DNA from: an uncultured Prevotellaceae bacterium
GTDB taxonomy: Bacteria; Bacteroidota; Bacteroidia; Bacteroidales; Bacteroidaceae
NCBI GenBank assembly: GCA_902763615.1
Contig: CACWSX010000023.1
Coordinates: 1-64,000 of the forward strand
Direction: 5' to 3'
DNA length: 64,000 bases
Below, one piece after another: positions 17,097 through 25,428 of the stretch. The notes under the pieces were generated by a model. That model did no database searches. It was not told the DNA's origin and saw only the letters and a list, made by a program, of their open reading frames with translations. The first letter of the stretch is position 1; each line of letters opens with the position of its first letter. The position numbers and the translations under genes were made by a program.

Positions 17097-19085
17097 TTAT
17101 AGTTTCACTCCTTTGGTCTTAAGATATTCAATTCCCAATTGCTTCGCCCGTTCGAAATTACGGTTCTTCAACTGCTTTTCCTTCTCAGGTTTCTGCTTAG
17201 TGATAGCGCTTGGCTTCTGGCGGAAACGCAATACTTCCGTCAGATTCCATGACTTGGTCACATCCCACTTCTCCTTACATTCTATCTCCTGAGGATAGTA
17301 ATAGACGGCCTCTGCCTGCCGATCGGCCTTGTAATCGCCCGTATCCCAAATACCATTGCCGTTGGCATCTACAAAGGCACGCATGTAATACTTACCTGGC
17401 GTCAGATATTCGAACCTGGCCGTGCCTTTCTTCACACGCACTTCTCTCACGGGGTTGTCAGAATTATCAAGCAACTGAACTATAATCGAGGTGTCAGCCA
17501 CTTCCAGACCACTGACGTTCACCATTAGCAGGCTGAATTCATCCGACCCTTTCACCTTGATACCATGTTTTTGAGCTTTTGCAACCGTACCATAGATATC
17601 GACGAAAGCCGCAGAGTCAACCTCGAAACTGTATTCCGTTTCCAGACGCCAATCAACCAATAATTCATACTGTCGCAATTCTGTTTGACGGAACTCATAG
17701 GGTGTCTGATACCACACAGAGTCAATCATCGAATAAAGATGCACCTTCGATGTGTCACACACCGCCAATGGTGTTGGCATCTCAATCGTAATTCGGGAGT
17801 CAGGAGTGGCAGCAGAAGGCACGTTATATTTCACCTCCAATGGCTTGATAGGATAGATAGAGTCATAAGGCTGGTCGTTCTTCTTTTTCTTCTCCTGCTG
17901 CTTCTGCCACTTCTCTATCTCTTTGTTCAGCTCCCTCATACGTTTCTCATACGACACCTTAGGCAGCATCTCCAGGGCGGAATCTGTATTTAGTACAAGA
18001 TTGCCTAGCGTATCTGTCATGTTATAAGTGATATCCATACGCAAGGTGTCCTGATTGATGAGCGTGGTGTCGCGCAGCCAATAGTGAATGGTGTCACGCT
18101 TCTCGTTGGTCTCGATGACAAAAGCACTATCTGCGTTAAAGTTCAGACCATGGATTTCGGGCAAGATAGAGTCGCCATAAGAGAAATACAACGAAAATTT
18201 ATTGGGCTCCACGCGCTCCGTCTTCAACAGATAGCGGTCTGTCTGAGGGTGCAAGAATGCCAATAGGGTAACGTCGTCAGGCAGAAAATGAGTATAAGGC
18301 ACCTGTTTAAACGCGTCGATATGTAATGAATCACGCCAAATGGTGTCCGTACGGGTATCGGGCTTCGACGAAGGGCTGAATGTCTCATGATTAAAGGCAA
18401 TCATCTCACCCATCTGCTTGAAGCAGAAATCACCATCCATATCCTGGAGAGCGTATGCACGATAGGTGCCAGGAGCCACGCCTTTCACTACAAAATGGCC
18501 ACGACTGTCCGTACGTGATATACGCATCAGCGGCTTCGTGGTAAAGGCTGTATCCGACAAATCATCATAGAGTCCCACCGCAATACCTTTAATCGGCTCC
18601 AGATTGCTGGCATCCAACACATAGCCTCCTATTTCGAAGGTATCAATCTGCTCACCTGTTGAGAAGGTGAAGGTATAATTACCCATAGGATTGTTCTCAT
18701 TGTTGTCTGTAATAGCATCGCTGAAATCGATGGTATAGGTTGTGTTCTCCTTCAGCGTATCTTTCAGTTCCACCACAATTTTCTTACCGGATGCCTTGAT
18801 TTCCGGCATTTCCAACTGAGGTGGTGAGACTATCACCTTTTCACTTGGATTTTCAATCTTGATGAATTCATCGAAAAAGATATTGATTTTTTTCGTATTA
18901 ATATGAGTAGCCCTGTCTTCTGGTGTACTGCCCACTACCTGTGGAGGGTCGTCATCGTACCAACCGCCATCGGGTTGTCCCATTCGGGCACAGGAGATGG
19001 TGAATAATGAATAGTGAATAGTGAATAATGCCAATGCGATGATTGGCAATATTCTCATCTTGTTGAATGAACTGATTTTCTTCAT
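17097..19085 (-). CDS. Ig-like domain lipoprotein
   Basis: 662 aa. The signal peptide core reads LFTIHYSLFTIS before a lipobox-like Cys (SCARMG), so it is likely a lipoprotein. An Ig-like (Big_5 type) domain follows: PPQVVGSTPEDRATHINTKKI to FTFSTGEQI, about residues 48-150. A carboxypeptidase-regulatory-like module follows (IGGYVLDASNLEPIKGIAVGLYDD). Later repeats look beta-rich, with a charged segment KWQKQQEKKKKNDQ near residue 400. Function unknown, cell-surface role inferred. A GTG one codon upstream is an alternative start; the ATG is preferred. Its signal peptide is coded by 7-bp tandem repeats. Confidence 0.8.
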   Translation of the reverse strand: MKKISSFNKMRILPIIALALFTIHYSLFTISCARMGQPDGGWYDDDPPQVVGSTPEDRATHINTKKINIFFDEFIKIENPSEKVIVSPPQLEMPEIKASGKKIVVELKDTLKENTTYTIDFSDAITDNNENNPMGNYTFTFSTGEQIDTFEIGGYVLDASNLEPIKGIAVGLYDDLSDTAFTTKPLMRISRTDSRGHFVVKGVAPGTYRAYALQDMDGDFCFKQMGEMIAFNHETFSPSSKPDTRTDTIWRDSLHIDAFKQVPYTHFLPDDVTLLAFLHPQTDRYLLKTERVEPNKFSLYFSYGDSILPEIHGLNFNADSAFVIETNEKRDTIHYWLRDTTLINQDTLRMDITYNMTDTLGNLVLNTDSALEMLPKVSYEKRMRELNKEIEKWQKQQEKKKKNDQPYDSIYPIKPLEVKYNVPSAATPDSRITIEMPTPLAVCDTSKVHLYSMIDSVWYQTPYEFRQTELRQYELLVDWRLETEYSFEVDSAAFVDIYGTVAKAQKHGIKVKGSDEFSLLMVNVSGLEVADTSIIVQLLDNSDNPVREVRVKKGTARFEYLTPGKYYMRAFVDANGNGIWDTGDYKADRQAEAVYYYPQEIECKEKWDVTKSWNLTEVLRFRQKPSAITKQKPEKEKQLKNRNFERAKQLGIEYLKTKGVKL
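19001..19028. repeat. 7-bp tandem repeat inside a signal-peptide coding region
   Basis: Four exact heptads TGAATAA, TGAATAG, TGAATAG, TGAATAA on the plus strand. On the coding strand they give the hydrophobic core of the signal peptide. The same arrangement occurs at 54952-54979. Confidence 0.85.
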
Positions 19086-19108
19086 CACTATTCCATTATT
19101 AACTTCCC

Positions 19109-20602
19109 TTATTTATTCAGCTTTATCAGCTGGTCTATGATCTCACGGTTATTGCTCAGACGAGGCACCTTATGCTGTCCACCCAACTTCCCACGAAGTT
19201 TCAGCCAATCATTGAAGAGATGCTCACGCGCTTCTATGATCTCGAGGTGCTGCAAGGTGATATCCTTATAGCGCTTGGCCTCATAGTCGGAATTGATCTC
19301 CTGCAAACGCTTGTCGAGCAAGTCTGAGAACAACTGCAAATCCTCTGGTCGCTTCGCAAATTCGATAACCCATTGGTGGCGGCACTTCGCATTGGCATCC
19401 ATAAACACGGGTGCTGCAGTGTATTCAGAAACTTCTGCGCCTGTCTGTTCACAAGCATAGGCCAAACCCTTCTCCGCATTGTCAACAATCAGCTCTTCGC
19501 CAAAAGCATTGATAAAATGCTTTGTACGGCCCGTGATGACAAACTTATACGGGTTGGTCGACGTAAATTGGATGGTATCGCCTATCTCGTAACGCCACAA
19601 ACCGCAGCTGGTCGAAATCACCATCGCATAGTTCTTTCCCGTCTCTACACCCCAAAGGGGAACAATATCACCACCGTCCATCGGAATAAACTCATAAAAC
19701 ACGTCATAGTCGAGCATCAGCAGCATCGACTTGTCGTTCGGATCATTCTGAAGGCCGAAGAAACCCTCGCTGGCATTATAGGTCTCCATATAGTGCATCT
19801 TCGGCGAGGTAATGAGCTGCTCATACTGCTTCCGATAGGGCGTAAAGGCCACGCCACCATGGAAAAACATCTCGATATTGGGCCACACCTCTTCCAGATG
19901 CGTCTTACCCGAAATCTCCATCATCCTGCTGAGTACCGAGAGCATCCACGAAGGAACGCCTGAGATGTTCGTCACATTCTTATTCATCGCCTCACGGGCT
20001 ATCTTGTCACGCTTGATCTCGAAATCAGAAATCAAAGCCGTCTTCTTCTTGGGAACACGCACCAGATTGGCCAGCGGATTGATGTTCTCTATCAGGATGG
20101 CACTGAGGTCGCCCACCAGTGAGTCCTTCAGGTTATAGTTCGGTGCATGGCTACCACCCAGAATTAAGGCCCGGCCGTCGAAGATTCGGGATTTGGGATT
20201 GTTCTGCAGATACATTGCCACAGCATCGAAACCGCCCTTATAATGCATGCGTTTCAAACCCTCCCGACTAACGGGAATAAACTTCGACTTATCATTGGTG
20301 GTACCCGACGACTTGGCATACCATTTTACTCGGCCTGGCCAGAGAATATCCGTCTCGCCATGCCGCATACGGTCGATACTTTCTTTTAGCTCTTCGTAGG
20401 TGTTGACAGGAATATGCCTTGTAAAATCCTCATAACACTTCATCGTAGCAAAGGCGTGATTGCGGCCATATTCCGTGTCCTTAGCCTCAGCAACCAACTG
20501 GTTAAGCACAGCCTCCTGCAATGCTTTTCCCCCGTTCTGATGTTTCTCCAACTCTAGTTGGCGAGACTCAAACACCTTTCTTACTATACCAGTAATACTC
20601 AT
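19109..20602 (-). CDS. GH3 (auxin-responsive type) family acyl-adenylating protein
   Basis: 497 aa, the usual length of the bacterial GH3 superfamily, ANL-like enzymes that adenylate an acid and couple it to an amino group. Seen: YAKSSGTTNDKSKFIPVS (P-loop-like ATP site, about residue 111), GVPSWMLSVLSRMME, YNASEGFFGLQND and the C-terminal GRTKHFINAFGEELIVDNAE. The substrate in Bacteroidales is not established. No signal peptide. A perfect 18-bp palindrome sits over its transcription start. Confidence 0.85.
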   Translation of the reverse strand: MSITGIVRKVFESRQLELEKHQNGGKALQEAVLNQLVAEAKDTEYGRNHAFATMKCYEDFTRHIPVNTYEELKESIDRMRHGETDILWPGRVKWYAKSSGTTNDKSKFIPVSREGLKRMHYKGGFDAVAMYLQNNPKSRIFDGRALILGGSHAPNYNLKDSLVGDLSAILIENINPLANLVRVPKKKTALISDFEIKRDKIAREAMNKNVTNISGVPSWMLSVLSRMMEISGKTHLEEVWPNIEMFFHGGVAFTPYRKQYEQLITSPKMHYMETYNASEGFFGLQNDPNDKSMLLMLDYDVFYEFIPMDGGDIVPLWGVETGKNYAMVISTSCGLWRYEIGDTIQFTSTNPYKFVITGRTKHFINAFGEELIVDNAEKGLAYACEQTGAEVSEYTAAPVFMDANAKCRHQWVIEFAKRPEDLQLFSDLLDKRLQEINSDYEAKRYKDITLQHLEIIEAREHLFNDWLKLRGKLGGQHKVPRLSNNREIIDQLIKLNK

Positions 20603-20603
20603 T

Positions 20604-20621
20604 CCAAATTGCGCAATTTGG
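20604..20621. promoter_or_regulatory. 18-bp perfect palindrome, candidate operator
   Basis: CCAAATTGCGCAATTTGG reads the same on both strands. It lies between the -7 box (20625-20632) and the ATG (20602), so it covers the predicted start site of the GH3-family gene. Confidence 0.55.
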
Positions 20622-20624
20622 GTG

Positions 20625-20632
20625 CAAATTTA
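20625..20632 (-). promoter_or_regulatory. GH3-family gene -7 box
   Basis: TAAATTTG on the minus strand, 22 bases from the ATG. No clear TTG at the standard distance. Confidence 0.5.
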
Positions 20633-20700
20633 CGCAATTCCATTGTAACGGGGGAAAAAATTACATTTTTTTTATATAATATTAGGCTTAAAAATAAAAA

Positions 20701-21705
20701 TCACTTACCCAGCCGCAGACCAAAGTATGTGCGGATGCGCCATTTGATGTTGTGCACGGCAAGGCTTTCCTCGTGGCCGATGTTAGTGAAATTGAATACC
20801 ATCGACATTCCGATGAATTTGTTGCCCCAGTGGCGAACGATAGAACCACGTCCGGTAATGATGGCCTCAGGGAAGTGGTACTGAAGGGGTACGTGCATGT
20901 CAGCGAAAGTCATCGACGTGTTACTATAGACGATGAACGTGGGCAGAGCGGAAATATGCAGCAACCAGCCTCGACCTGGCACGTAGTTATAGCCATAGCC
21001 CGCACCGAGACCAATGTTCGTCATCTTCAGCTGCATTTCCTGACCCCAATCGAGGGTAGCGTGCTGACCCATGCCCGATGCTGCCAGGAGGAAACTGCCG
21101 GCAGAGCGCTGTTGGATGTAACTCTGCGAAAAAGCGGCGGGATAGGAAAAGCGACGGCTGTTGAAGACGTAGAAGGCATTCAGGTTCAGCGTTTTCACCG
21201 ACAGCATACCGTCAGGCAGTTCGATGCGCTCCATACCATCGTAGTCATACCAGCCCCTGAAGTTTTTGGCATCCTGATAAATGATATCAAAACCAAAGCG
21301 CCGGCCATAACTATTAAAATTCAGCTCAAAGTCGCGGTACTTGCCCATCAGTTTGGCAGGATTGAGCGCCGCACTAAGCGAAAGGCCAAGGTAGTTGACA
21401 CCCACACTGAGCGTCGCTTTCTCATTGGCTTCCATCTCTGCCTTGAAGTGCTGTCCGCTCTCGGATAAGCTTGGTGACGAAGCCGTGCGATCGATACCTT
21501 CAGCCTCAATCTTCGCTCCCGACACATTTAATCGCGCCGTAACAGTCCATTTCTTTGTAGGTCGCGTTATATACATTGTGTCGACATCGCCCTTACGATA
21601 ATTCAATGTCAGCAGGCTGTCAACGCGCTGAAAGATATTTTGTGCAGTCAAGGGTAACCCCTGACTGCTCAATGCCGCGAGCAACATGATTCTGGACAAT
21701 CGCAT
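20701..21705 (-). CDS. DUF4421 outer-membrane beta-barrel-like protein
   Basis: 334 aa from the ATG at 21705, which gives a clean signal peptide (MRLSRIMLLAALSS to LTAQ). The open frame reaches a GTG at 21741, giving 12 extra residues. The mature part is made of alternating beta strands such as FELNFNSYGRRFGFDIIYQD and ends in IKWRIRTYFGLRLGK, consistent with DUF4421, a Bacteroidota family thought to sit in the outer membrane. Function unknown. Confidence 0.75.
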   Translation of the reverse strand: MRLSRIMLLAALSSQGLPLTAQNIFQRVDSLLTLNYRKGDVDTMYITRPTKKWTVTARLNVSGAKIEAEGIDRTASSPSLSESGQHFKAEMEANEKATLSVGVNYLGLSLSAALNPAKLMGKYRDFELNFNSYGRRFGFDIIYQDAKNFRGWYDYDGMERIELPDGMLSVKTLNLNAFYVFNSRRFSYPAAFSQSYIQQRSAGSFLLAASGMGQHATLDWGQEMQLKMTNIGLGAGYGYNYVPGRGWLLHISALPTFIVYSNTSMTFADMHVPLQYHFPEAIITGRGSIVRHWGNKFIGMSMVFNFTNIGHEESLAVHNIKWRIRTYFGLRLGK

Positions 21706-21784
21706 TCTGGACCGCCTTATCGATAATATAATCCTTTCCACTCCCAGTAAAGTTTTATGTTATACATGTTTAACTTTGCAGATG

Positions 21785-21815
21785 CAAAGGTACAAACAAT
21801 TGTGCGAATAAACAA
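21785..21815 (-). promoter_or_regulatory. DUF4421 gene promoter
   Basis: -7 box TACCTTTG at 21785-21792 and TTG at 21813-21815 with a 20-base spacer, minus strand. Confidence 0.65.
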
Positions 21816-21842
21816 AAACTTGCTCCTTTTTTTAGACATTGG

Positions 21843-22286
21843 TTACCAATCGTAATCCTCTACATAGTCATCGAACATCACCTCTTCCGTCCATCCGTTG
21901 TCGCGGAACAGCTTGCGGATCTTCTCTTGCAAAGCAGGCGGAATAAGGCGCGTACCTTTGCGATACTCGAAGTAGTAGGTGCGGTTGGTCAGTCCGATGA
22001 TCCCATAGCGTACCGCAGGCTCCAGACGTTTAGGCATATCACCCGTAAAGGTGTGCGTCATGCCTTTGGCGAAGCGCACTTTCTGGTCGCTGCGATACAT
22101 CGGACATTCAGTAGTCGCCACACCTTCAAAGTGCGGATTCACACACCTGTAGGAATTACAGGTTTGAGGCATGTGCTGTCCTACGAGCCATCGCAGACAC
22201 TGATTGCGCAACGGACACGCATCGACATAACAAACCGTGTAGCCTTCCTTGGCTTTCTCAATCAACAATTCTTTTGCTATATTCAT
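21843..22286 (-). CDS. DUF6078-like small Cys-rich protein
   Basis: 147 aa, no signal peptide. Six Cys fall in the first half: CYVDACPLRNQC, then TCNSYRC and TECPMYR, a likely metal site. The second half has YGIIGLTNRTYYFEYRKG and an acidic end. I believe it matches DUF6078, a Bacteroidales family of unknown function often seen near VapE-like genes. The open frame extends upstream into the inverted repeat; the ATG at 22286 is preferred. It is 134 bases after the vapE-like gene with repeat copy L between them. Confidence 0.6.
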   Translation of the reverse strand: MNIAKELLIEKAKEGYTVCYVDACPLRNQCLRWLVGQHMPQTCNSYRCVNPHFEGVATTECPMYRSDQKVRFAKGMTHTFTGDMPKRLEPAVRYGIIGLTNRTYYFEYRKGTRLIPPALQEKIRKLFRDNGWTEEVMFDDYVEDYDW

Positions 22287-22312
22287 AATTTTTCGTTTAT
22301 TTGTACTAATGT

Positions 22313-22424
22313 GGTTAACCTCACTTATCTTTCCGAAAGTCCTTTCTACAAAGGGCTTGAGGCTAGTGAGGTTGAGCGGTTTTAACCTCACTCAAACCTC
22401 ACCCGAACCTCACTTCTACCTCAT
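22313..22424 (-). repeat. Inverted repeat copy L beside vapE-like gene
   Basis: On the minus strand it holds four 11-bp iterons (ATGAGGTAGAA, GTGAGGTTCGG, GTGAGGTTTGA, GTGAGGTTAAA at 22424-22381), then CTCAACCTCACT, the CCCTTTGTAGAAAGG stem, and an end GTGAGGTTAACC. It aligns along its whole length with copy R at 23779-23889 in opposite orientation. It begins in the vapE stop codon. Confidence 0.85.
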
Positions 22425-23632
22425 GCGGCCTTTAATGGAATCACCTTATAATGGGCCACGTGGCCGCAATCCGTACTCTCGAAACCAAGTGTATGCATCG
22501 CTTTGCCCAGATACACTTTCGTGCCGTGCGTAGCCTTGACCGACGGATATTCCTTGGTGATAATCTCCAAGAGTCGCTCACAATTCATCGATTGTGCCAA
22601 CTCGCCAGGTTCCGGCTTACGGAAACAGATGCGGACGATGTCAGCAATATCCTTCTGCTCCAGATAGTTCTGGTTCAGCTGTTGGATACGGGCCACCTCA
22701 TCGTTGTTAAACCAATAGGGCGACTTCTGCACCCTCAGTTCATAGAGCACCTGCGCATACAACTGATCGTAGTCTATCTCACTCGCATTATCGATGTATT
22801 TACCCTCAGGAATCGTCAGGCAGATATAGCGGCGTGAGCCTGTGACATCCGTCAGCGGATGGGGATTGTTTGTCGTAGCCACAAACGAGGCATAGCGAGG
22901 CCTGTCTTCCTGAGAGGCACCATAGATAGGACGTCCGTTCACCTTGCTCTTACTCAGCGTCTGTTTCAGCGAAGCATGCTGACTGGGACGGATGGCATCC
23001 AGTTCATCGATGTTCACCAGCAAGTTGTTGGTGAGAGCCATCTCCTTGTCGAACTTATTCGAGAGGTTCAGGTGATCCAGATAGTACTCACGCAGATGTG
23101 GAGGCAGCAGGCGCACAAAGAATGTCGTCTTACCACAACCCTGAGCGCCAATCAACGTTGGTACACATTCATTGCCATGAATAGTGTCCATCTGAAGCCA
23201 GTGAGCCACCGCCGATCGCAGCCAGGTAGCCAGATAGCCCATCAGCTCTGAGTCAACCCCAGGCAGACGATCGAAGAGCCTTGCCACATGATTCTCGCCA
23301 TCCCATTTGGGCAGATGTTCCAGATAGTCGGCGATAGGATCAAAGGTGTCAATCTCGTCAGAGTTGACATACTCCACAATATCCGACTTCGGTGAGCCGT
23401 CCTCGCAGATACACGCACGCTTAGCGCGGATGATGATACTGTTGAGAGCACTTTGTGTCAAAGGTTTCCACAGAGGTTCTTGTCCCTCCGCAGGTTTCAC
23501 AGCCACCTCCACCTTACCGTTCAGCACGTTTCGGCGGAAGAGATAATGTGTAATAAGGTACAGCTCAGCAGCGAGCATTCCCGTCTGAGAGGCTCCAAGA
23601 GTCTCTCCGTCAATTAGAAGATTTTGTTCCAT
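22421..23632 (-). CDS. VapE-like primase/helicase-type ATPase
   Basis: 403 aa from the ATG at 23632. Walker A is in LIGAQGCGKTTFF and Walker B in LLVNIDELDAI, followed by ATTNNPHPLTDVTGSRRYICL (sensor/arginine-finger region). This layout matches VapE/DUF3874-type superfamily-3 helicase-like proteins of mobile elements and phage satellites. No primase domain is obvious in the first 120 residues. The gene is enclosed by inverted repeats L and R and is followed by a DUF6078-like gene. Involvement in element replication is inferred. Confidence 0.8.
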   Translation of the reverse strand: MEQNLLIDGETLGASQTGMLAAELYLITHYLFRRNVLNGKVEVAVKPAEGQEPLWKPLTQSALNSIIIRAKRACICEDGSPKSDIVEYVNSDEIDTFDPIADYLEHLPKWDGENHVARLFDRLPGVDSELMGYLATWLRSAVAHWLQMDTIHGNECVPTLIGAQGCGKTTFFVRLLPPHLREYYLDHLNLSNKFDKEMALTNNLLVNIDELDAIRPSQHASLKQTLSKSKVNGRPIYGASQEDRPRYASFVATTNNPHPLTDVTGSRRYICLTIPEGKYIDNASEIDYDQLYAQVLYELRVQKSPYWFNNDEVARIQQLNQNYLEQKDIADIVRICFRKPEPGELAQSMNCERLLEIITKEYPSVKATHGTKVYLGKAMHTLGFESTDCGHVAHYKVIPLKAA

Positions 23633-23700
23633 AAAAAGAATTTTAAAGTTAAAATTTACAGCTTTTTCCTTAATTCGTATTCCTTTCTTTAAGATTGGTG

Positions 23701-23731
23701 CAAAGGTACAAAATATTTTGTGCGGTTGCAA
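23701..23731 (-). promoter_or_regulatory. vapE-like gene promoter
   Basis: -7 box TACCTTTG at 23701-23708 and TTG at 23729-23731 with a 20-base spacer; the ATG is 68 bases beyond. Copy R lies 47 bases upstream. Confidence 0.65.
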
Positions 23732-23778
23732 ATTTTTCGCTCCAAAAAGCACGCATTTAACAATTAAAATGAAGCAAA

Positions 23779-23889
23779 ATGAGGTTCGAGTGAGATTGAA
23801 GTGAGGTTCGAGTGAGGTTAAAACTTCCAATCTCACTCGCTCTAATCCCTTTCTACAAAGGATTTCGAGCCCTCAAAGTGAGGTTAACC
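23779..23889 (+). repeat. Inverted repeat copy R beside vapE-like gene
   Basis: Four 11-bp iterons (ATGAGGTTCGA, GTGAGATTGAA, GTGAGGTTCGA, GTGAGGTTAAA at 23779-23822), then a segment ending CTCACT, the stem CCTTTCTACAAAGG, and an end GTGAGGTTAACC. Both outer ends of the L/R pair carry the palindrome GGTTAACC. Confidence 0.85.
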
Positions 23890-23925
23890 CAAAAATCGCA
23901 AAAATTCTTCGAGTACTCAAGTCTG

Positions 23926-23979
23926 CTTCATCAAGTGTCGGATTCGCTTCATCAAAGACTTACGTTCGGCTCATCAAGT
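23926..23979. repeat. Three CTTCATCAAG-type repeats, 21-22 bp apart
   Basis: CTTCATCAAGT at 23926, CTTCATCAAAG at 23947 and GCTCATCAAGT at 23969. The spacing is close to two helical turns, as expected of a binding-site array. Confidence 0.5.
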
Positions 23980-24011
23980 ACCAGCCCTCCGTTCGATTAA
24001 TGAAAACTATC

Positions 24012-24073
24012 AGTCCGAAGGGTTCGGACTCGCAGTCCGTAACTAGCGAACTCGCAGTCCGTCGTGACGGACT
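24012..24073. repeat. Pair of REP-like hairpins
   Basis: Stem AGTCCGAA/TTCGGACT with 3-base loop (24012-24030), then stem AGTCCGTC/GACGGACT with 2-base loop (24056-24073). CTCGCAGTCCGT is repeated at 24029 and 24051. This resembles an intergenic repetitive element. The rest of 23633-24137 has no gene. Confidence 0.6.
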
Positions 24074-24137
24074 AAATTGGGCCAAAAGGTTAATCGTTGT
24101 GAGAATATACAATTATTCGTTTCTCAGCCAAAGAGGG

Positions 24138-25253
24138 TCATTGATTCCTTATCCATTCTGCCATGAATTTGTCATAGACTTCATAGACCCCTTGTTGGTG
24201 AGTCAGCAACTGTTTCTCAATAAGAGCTTGTGATGATTTTTGTACGCTGCTGGCAGAAGTCAGGTGATAACGCTTGACGAAAGGAGCTCCGGTAATTTGC
24301 TGGGCTTTTCCTTCATGGCCGACAGCGACAAGAAGGTCTCGCTGACGGGCTGTCAGTTGATAAATCACATCTTTGTAGGCCTCTTCGTTCTGGTTGATGA
24401 TTTGTATAACAGCCGTATCAACATCATCGGCGCAAACATGGTCTTGTGTTGCAAAAAGCTGGTTGAGCACTTTCTGCAGATACCAGGTCGTTCCGTCAAA
24501 GCGCTTATAGATAGTGCTCACCACTCCATCGTCAATTTGTTTTCCTGCTTTTTCAAAATGCTTTTTCGCAAAGACTTCGTATTCCGGTAGTGGTACAGGT
24601 TTCAGAAACATCATCGAGACACTCTGATAGAAAGGTCTTGCCGGCGATGAAAACATCTCGCTCATCATACTTTTCTGGGAGCCTGAAAAAACGAACACAG
24701 CGTTGCGGCACTGCTGCACGTAGGTCCGCATCAGTTCTTCTACATTTCGCTCCGGATAGTCCGCAATAGCCTGAAACTCATCTATAGCAACGATACACTT
24801 TCGGTCGGCAGCCTTAAGATAGTTGAAGATTTCCTCCAGCGTAAAGTCTGGCGAAGTGATGTCGCCTAATCCAATGTTCCAACTGGCATTGCCTTGACCA
24901 TCGAAGGATATGCCTGTACGGAGAGAGGTTACAAAACGCAGGAAGCCATCAATAGCAGACTGGCCGCGTGGTTTAAGACGATTGACGATGCTTTGACCCA
25001 TACGATAAACCATATCTTTCAGATTCTTGGTAGCATAGATGTCAATCAGGAAGGTATGATATCGGTCTTGTATTTCGTTCTGAGCAAAACAGTGGTGAAT
25101 CAGTCCCGTCTTACCCATACGGCGCGGAGAGATCAGCGCTGTATGATTGCCGTTTGTCAACAGGGTTGTCAGCTCTTTAGTTTCGCTCTTACGGTCGCAG
25201 AAAAATGCAGCCGACTCGTAGCCATAGGTAATAAAAGGATTCTCAATCATCAT
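24138..25253 (-). CDS. AAA/STAND-like ATPase (archaeal-ATPase family type)
   Basis: 371 aa. Walker A SPRRMGKTGLIHH (about residue 43), Walker B CIVAIDEFQAIADYPE (about residue 153), sensor VFVFSGSQKSMM, and a C-terminal winged-helix-like segment (TARQRDLLVAVGHEG). It is similar to the PF01637-type ATPases that open with FITYGYESAAFFCDRKSE. Proteins of this family are numerous in Bacteroidales and of unclear role. A TTG one codon upstream is less likely as a start. Confidence 0.8.
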   Translation of the reverse strand: MMIENPFITYGYESAAFFCDRKSETKELTTLLTNGNHTALISPRRMGKTGLIHHCFAQNEIQDRYHTFLIDIYATKNLKDMVYRMGQSIVNRLKPRGQSAIDGFLRFVTSLRTGISFDGQGNASWNIGLGDITSPDFTLEEIFNYLKAADRKCIVAIDEFQAIADYPERNVEELMRTYVQQCRNAVFVFSGSQKSMMSEMFSSPARPFYQSVSMMFLKPVPLPEYEVFAKKHFEKAGKQIDDGVVSTIYKRFDGTTWYLQKVLNQLFATQDHVCADDVDTAVIQIINQNEEAYKDVIYQLTARQRDLLVAVGHEGKAQQITGAPFVKRYHLTSASSVQKSSQALIEKQLLTHQQGVYEVYDKFMAEWIRNQ

Positions 25254-25272
25254 CAAGTATCTTTATGCGCTG

Positions 25273-25303
25273 CAAAGATACACATTAATATTAGAATTCC
25301 CAA
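25273..25303 (-). promoter_or_regulatory. AAA ATPase gene promoter
   Basis: -7 box TATCTTTG at 25273-25280 and TTG at 25301-25303 with a 20-base spacer, minus strand; 19 bases to the ATG. Confidence 0.65.
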
Positions 25304-25373
25304 AGAATTATCCAAAAAAGATTATCCAAATCGGATAAAACTGTAAATGCACACCAGAGATCAGAGGGAGAGA

Positions 25374-25428
25374 TCAAAGGGACAAATTCATTGATTTCCC
25401 CAAACGATCAATGACCTGTCCCTTTGAT
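25374..25428. repeat. Two-step intergenic hairpin
   Basis: Outer arms ATCAAAGGACA (25374-25384) and TGTCCCTTTGAT (25417-25428, one bulged base), inner arms TCATTGAT (25388-25395) and ATCAATGA (25407-25414). ATTCATTGATTTCC recurs at 25502-25515. Role unknown; no gene in 25257-25689. Confidence 0.55.

Noticed and set aside
21771-21778. Plus-strand TAACTTTG promoter-like box
   Set aside because: No plus-strand gene follows; the downstream genes are on the minus strand. Probably chance or an antisense start.
22313-23889. Ordinary insertion sequence
   Set aside because: Inverted ends are present, but the enclosed gene has helicase/ATPase motifs, not a transposase, and no clear target-site duplication was found.
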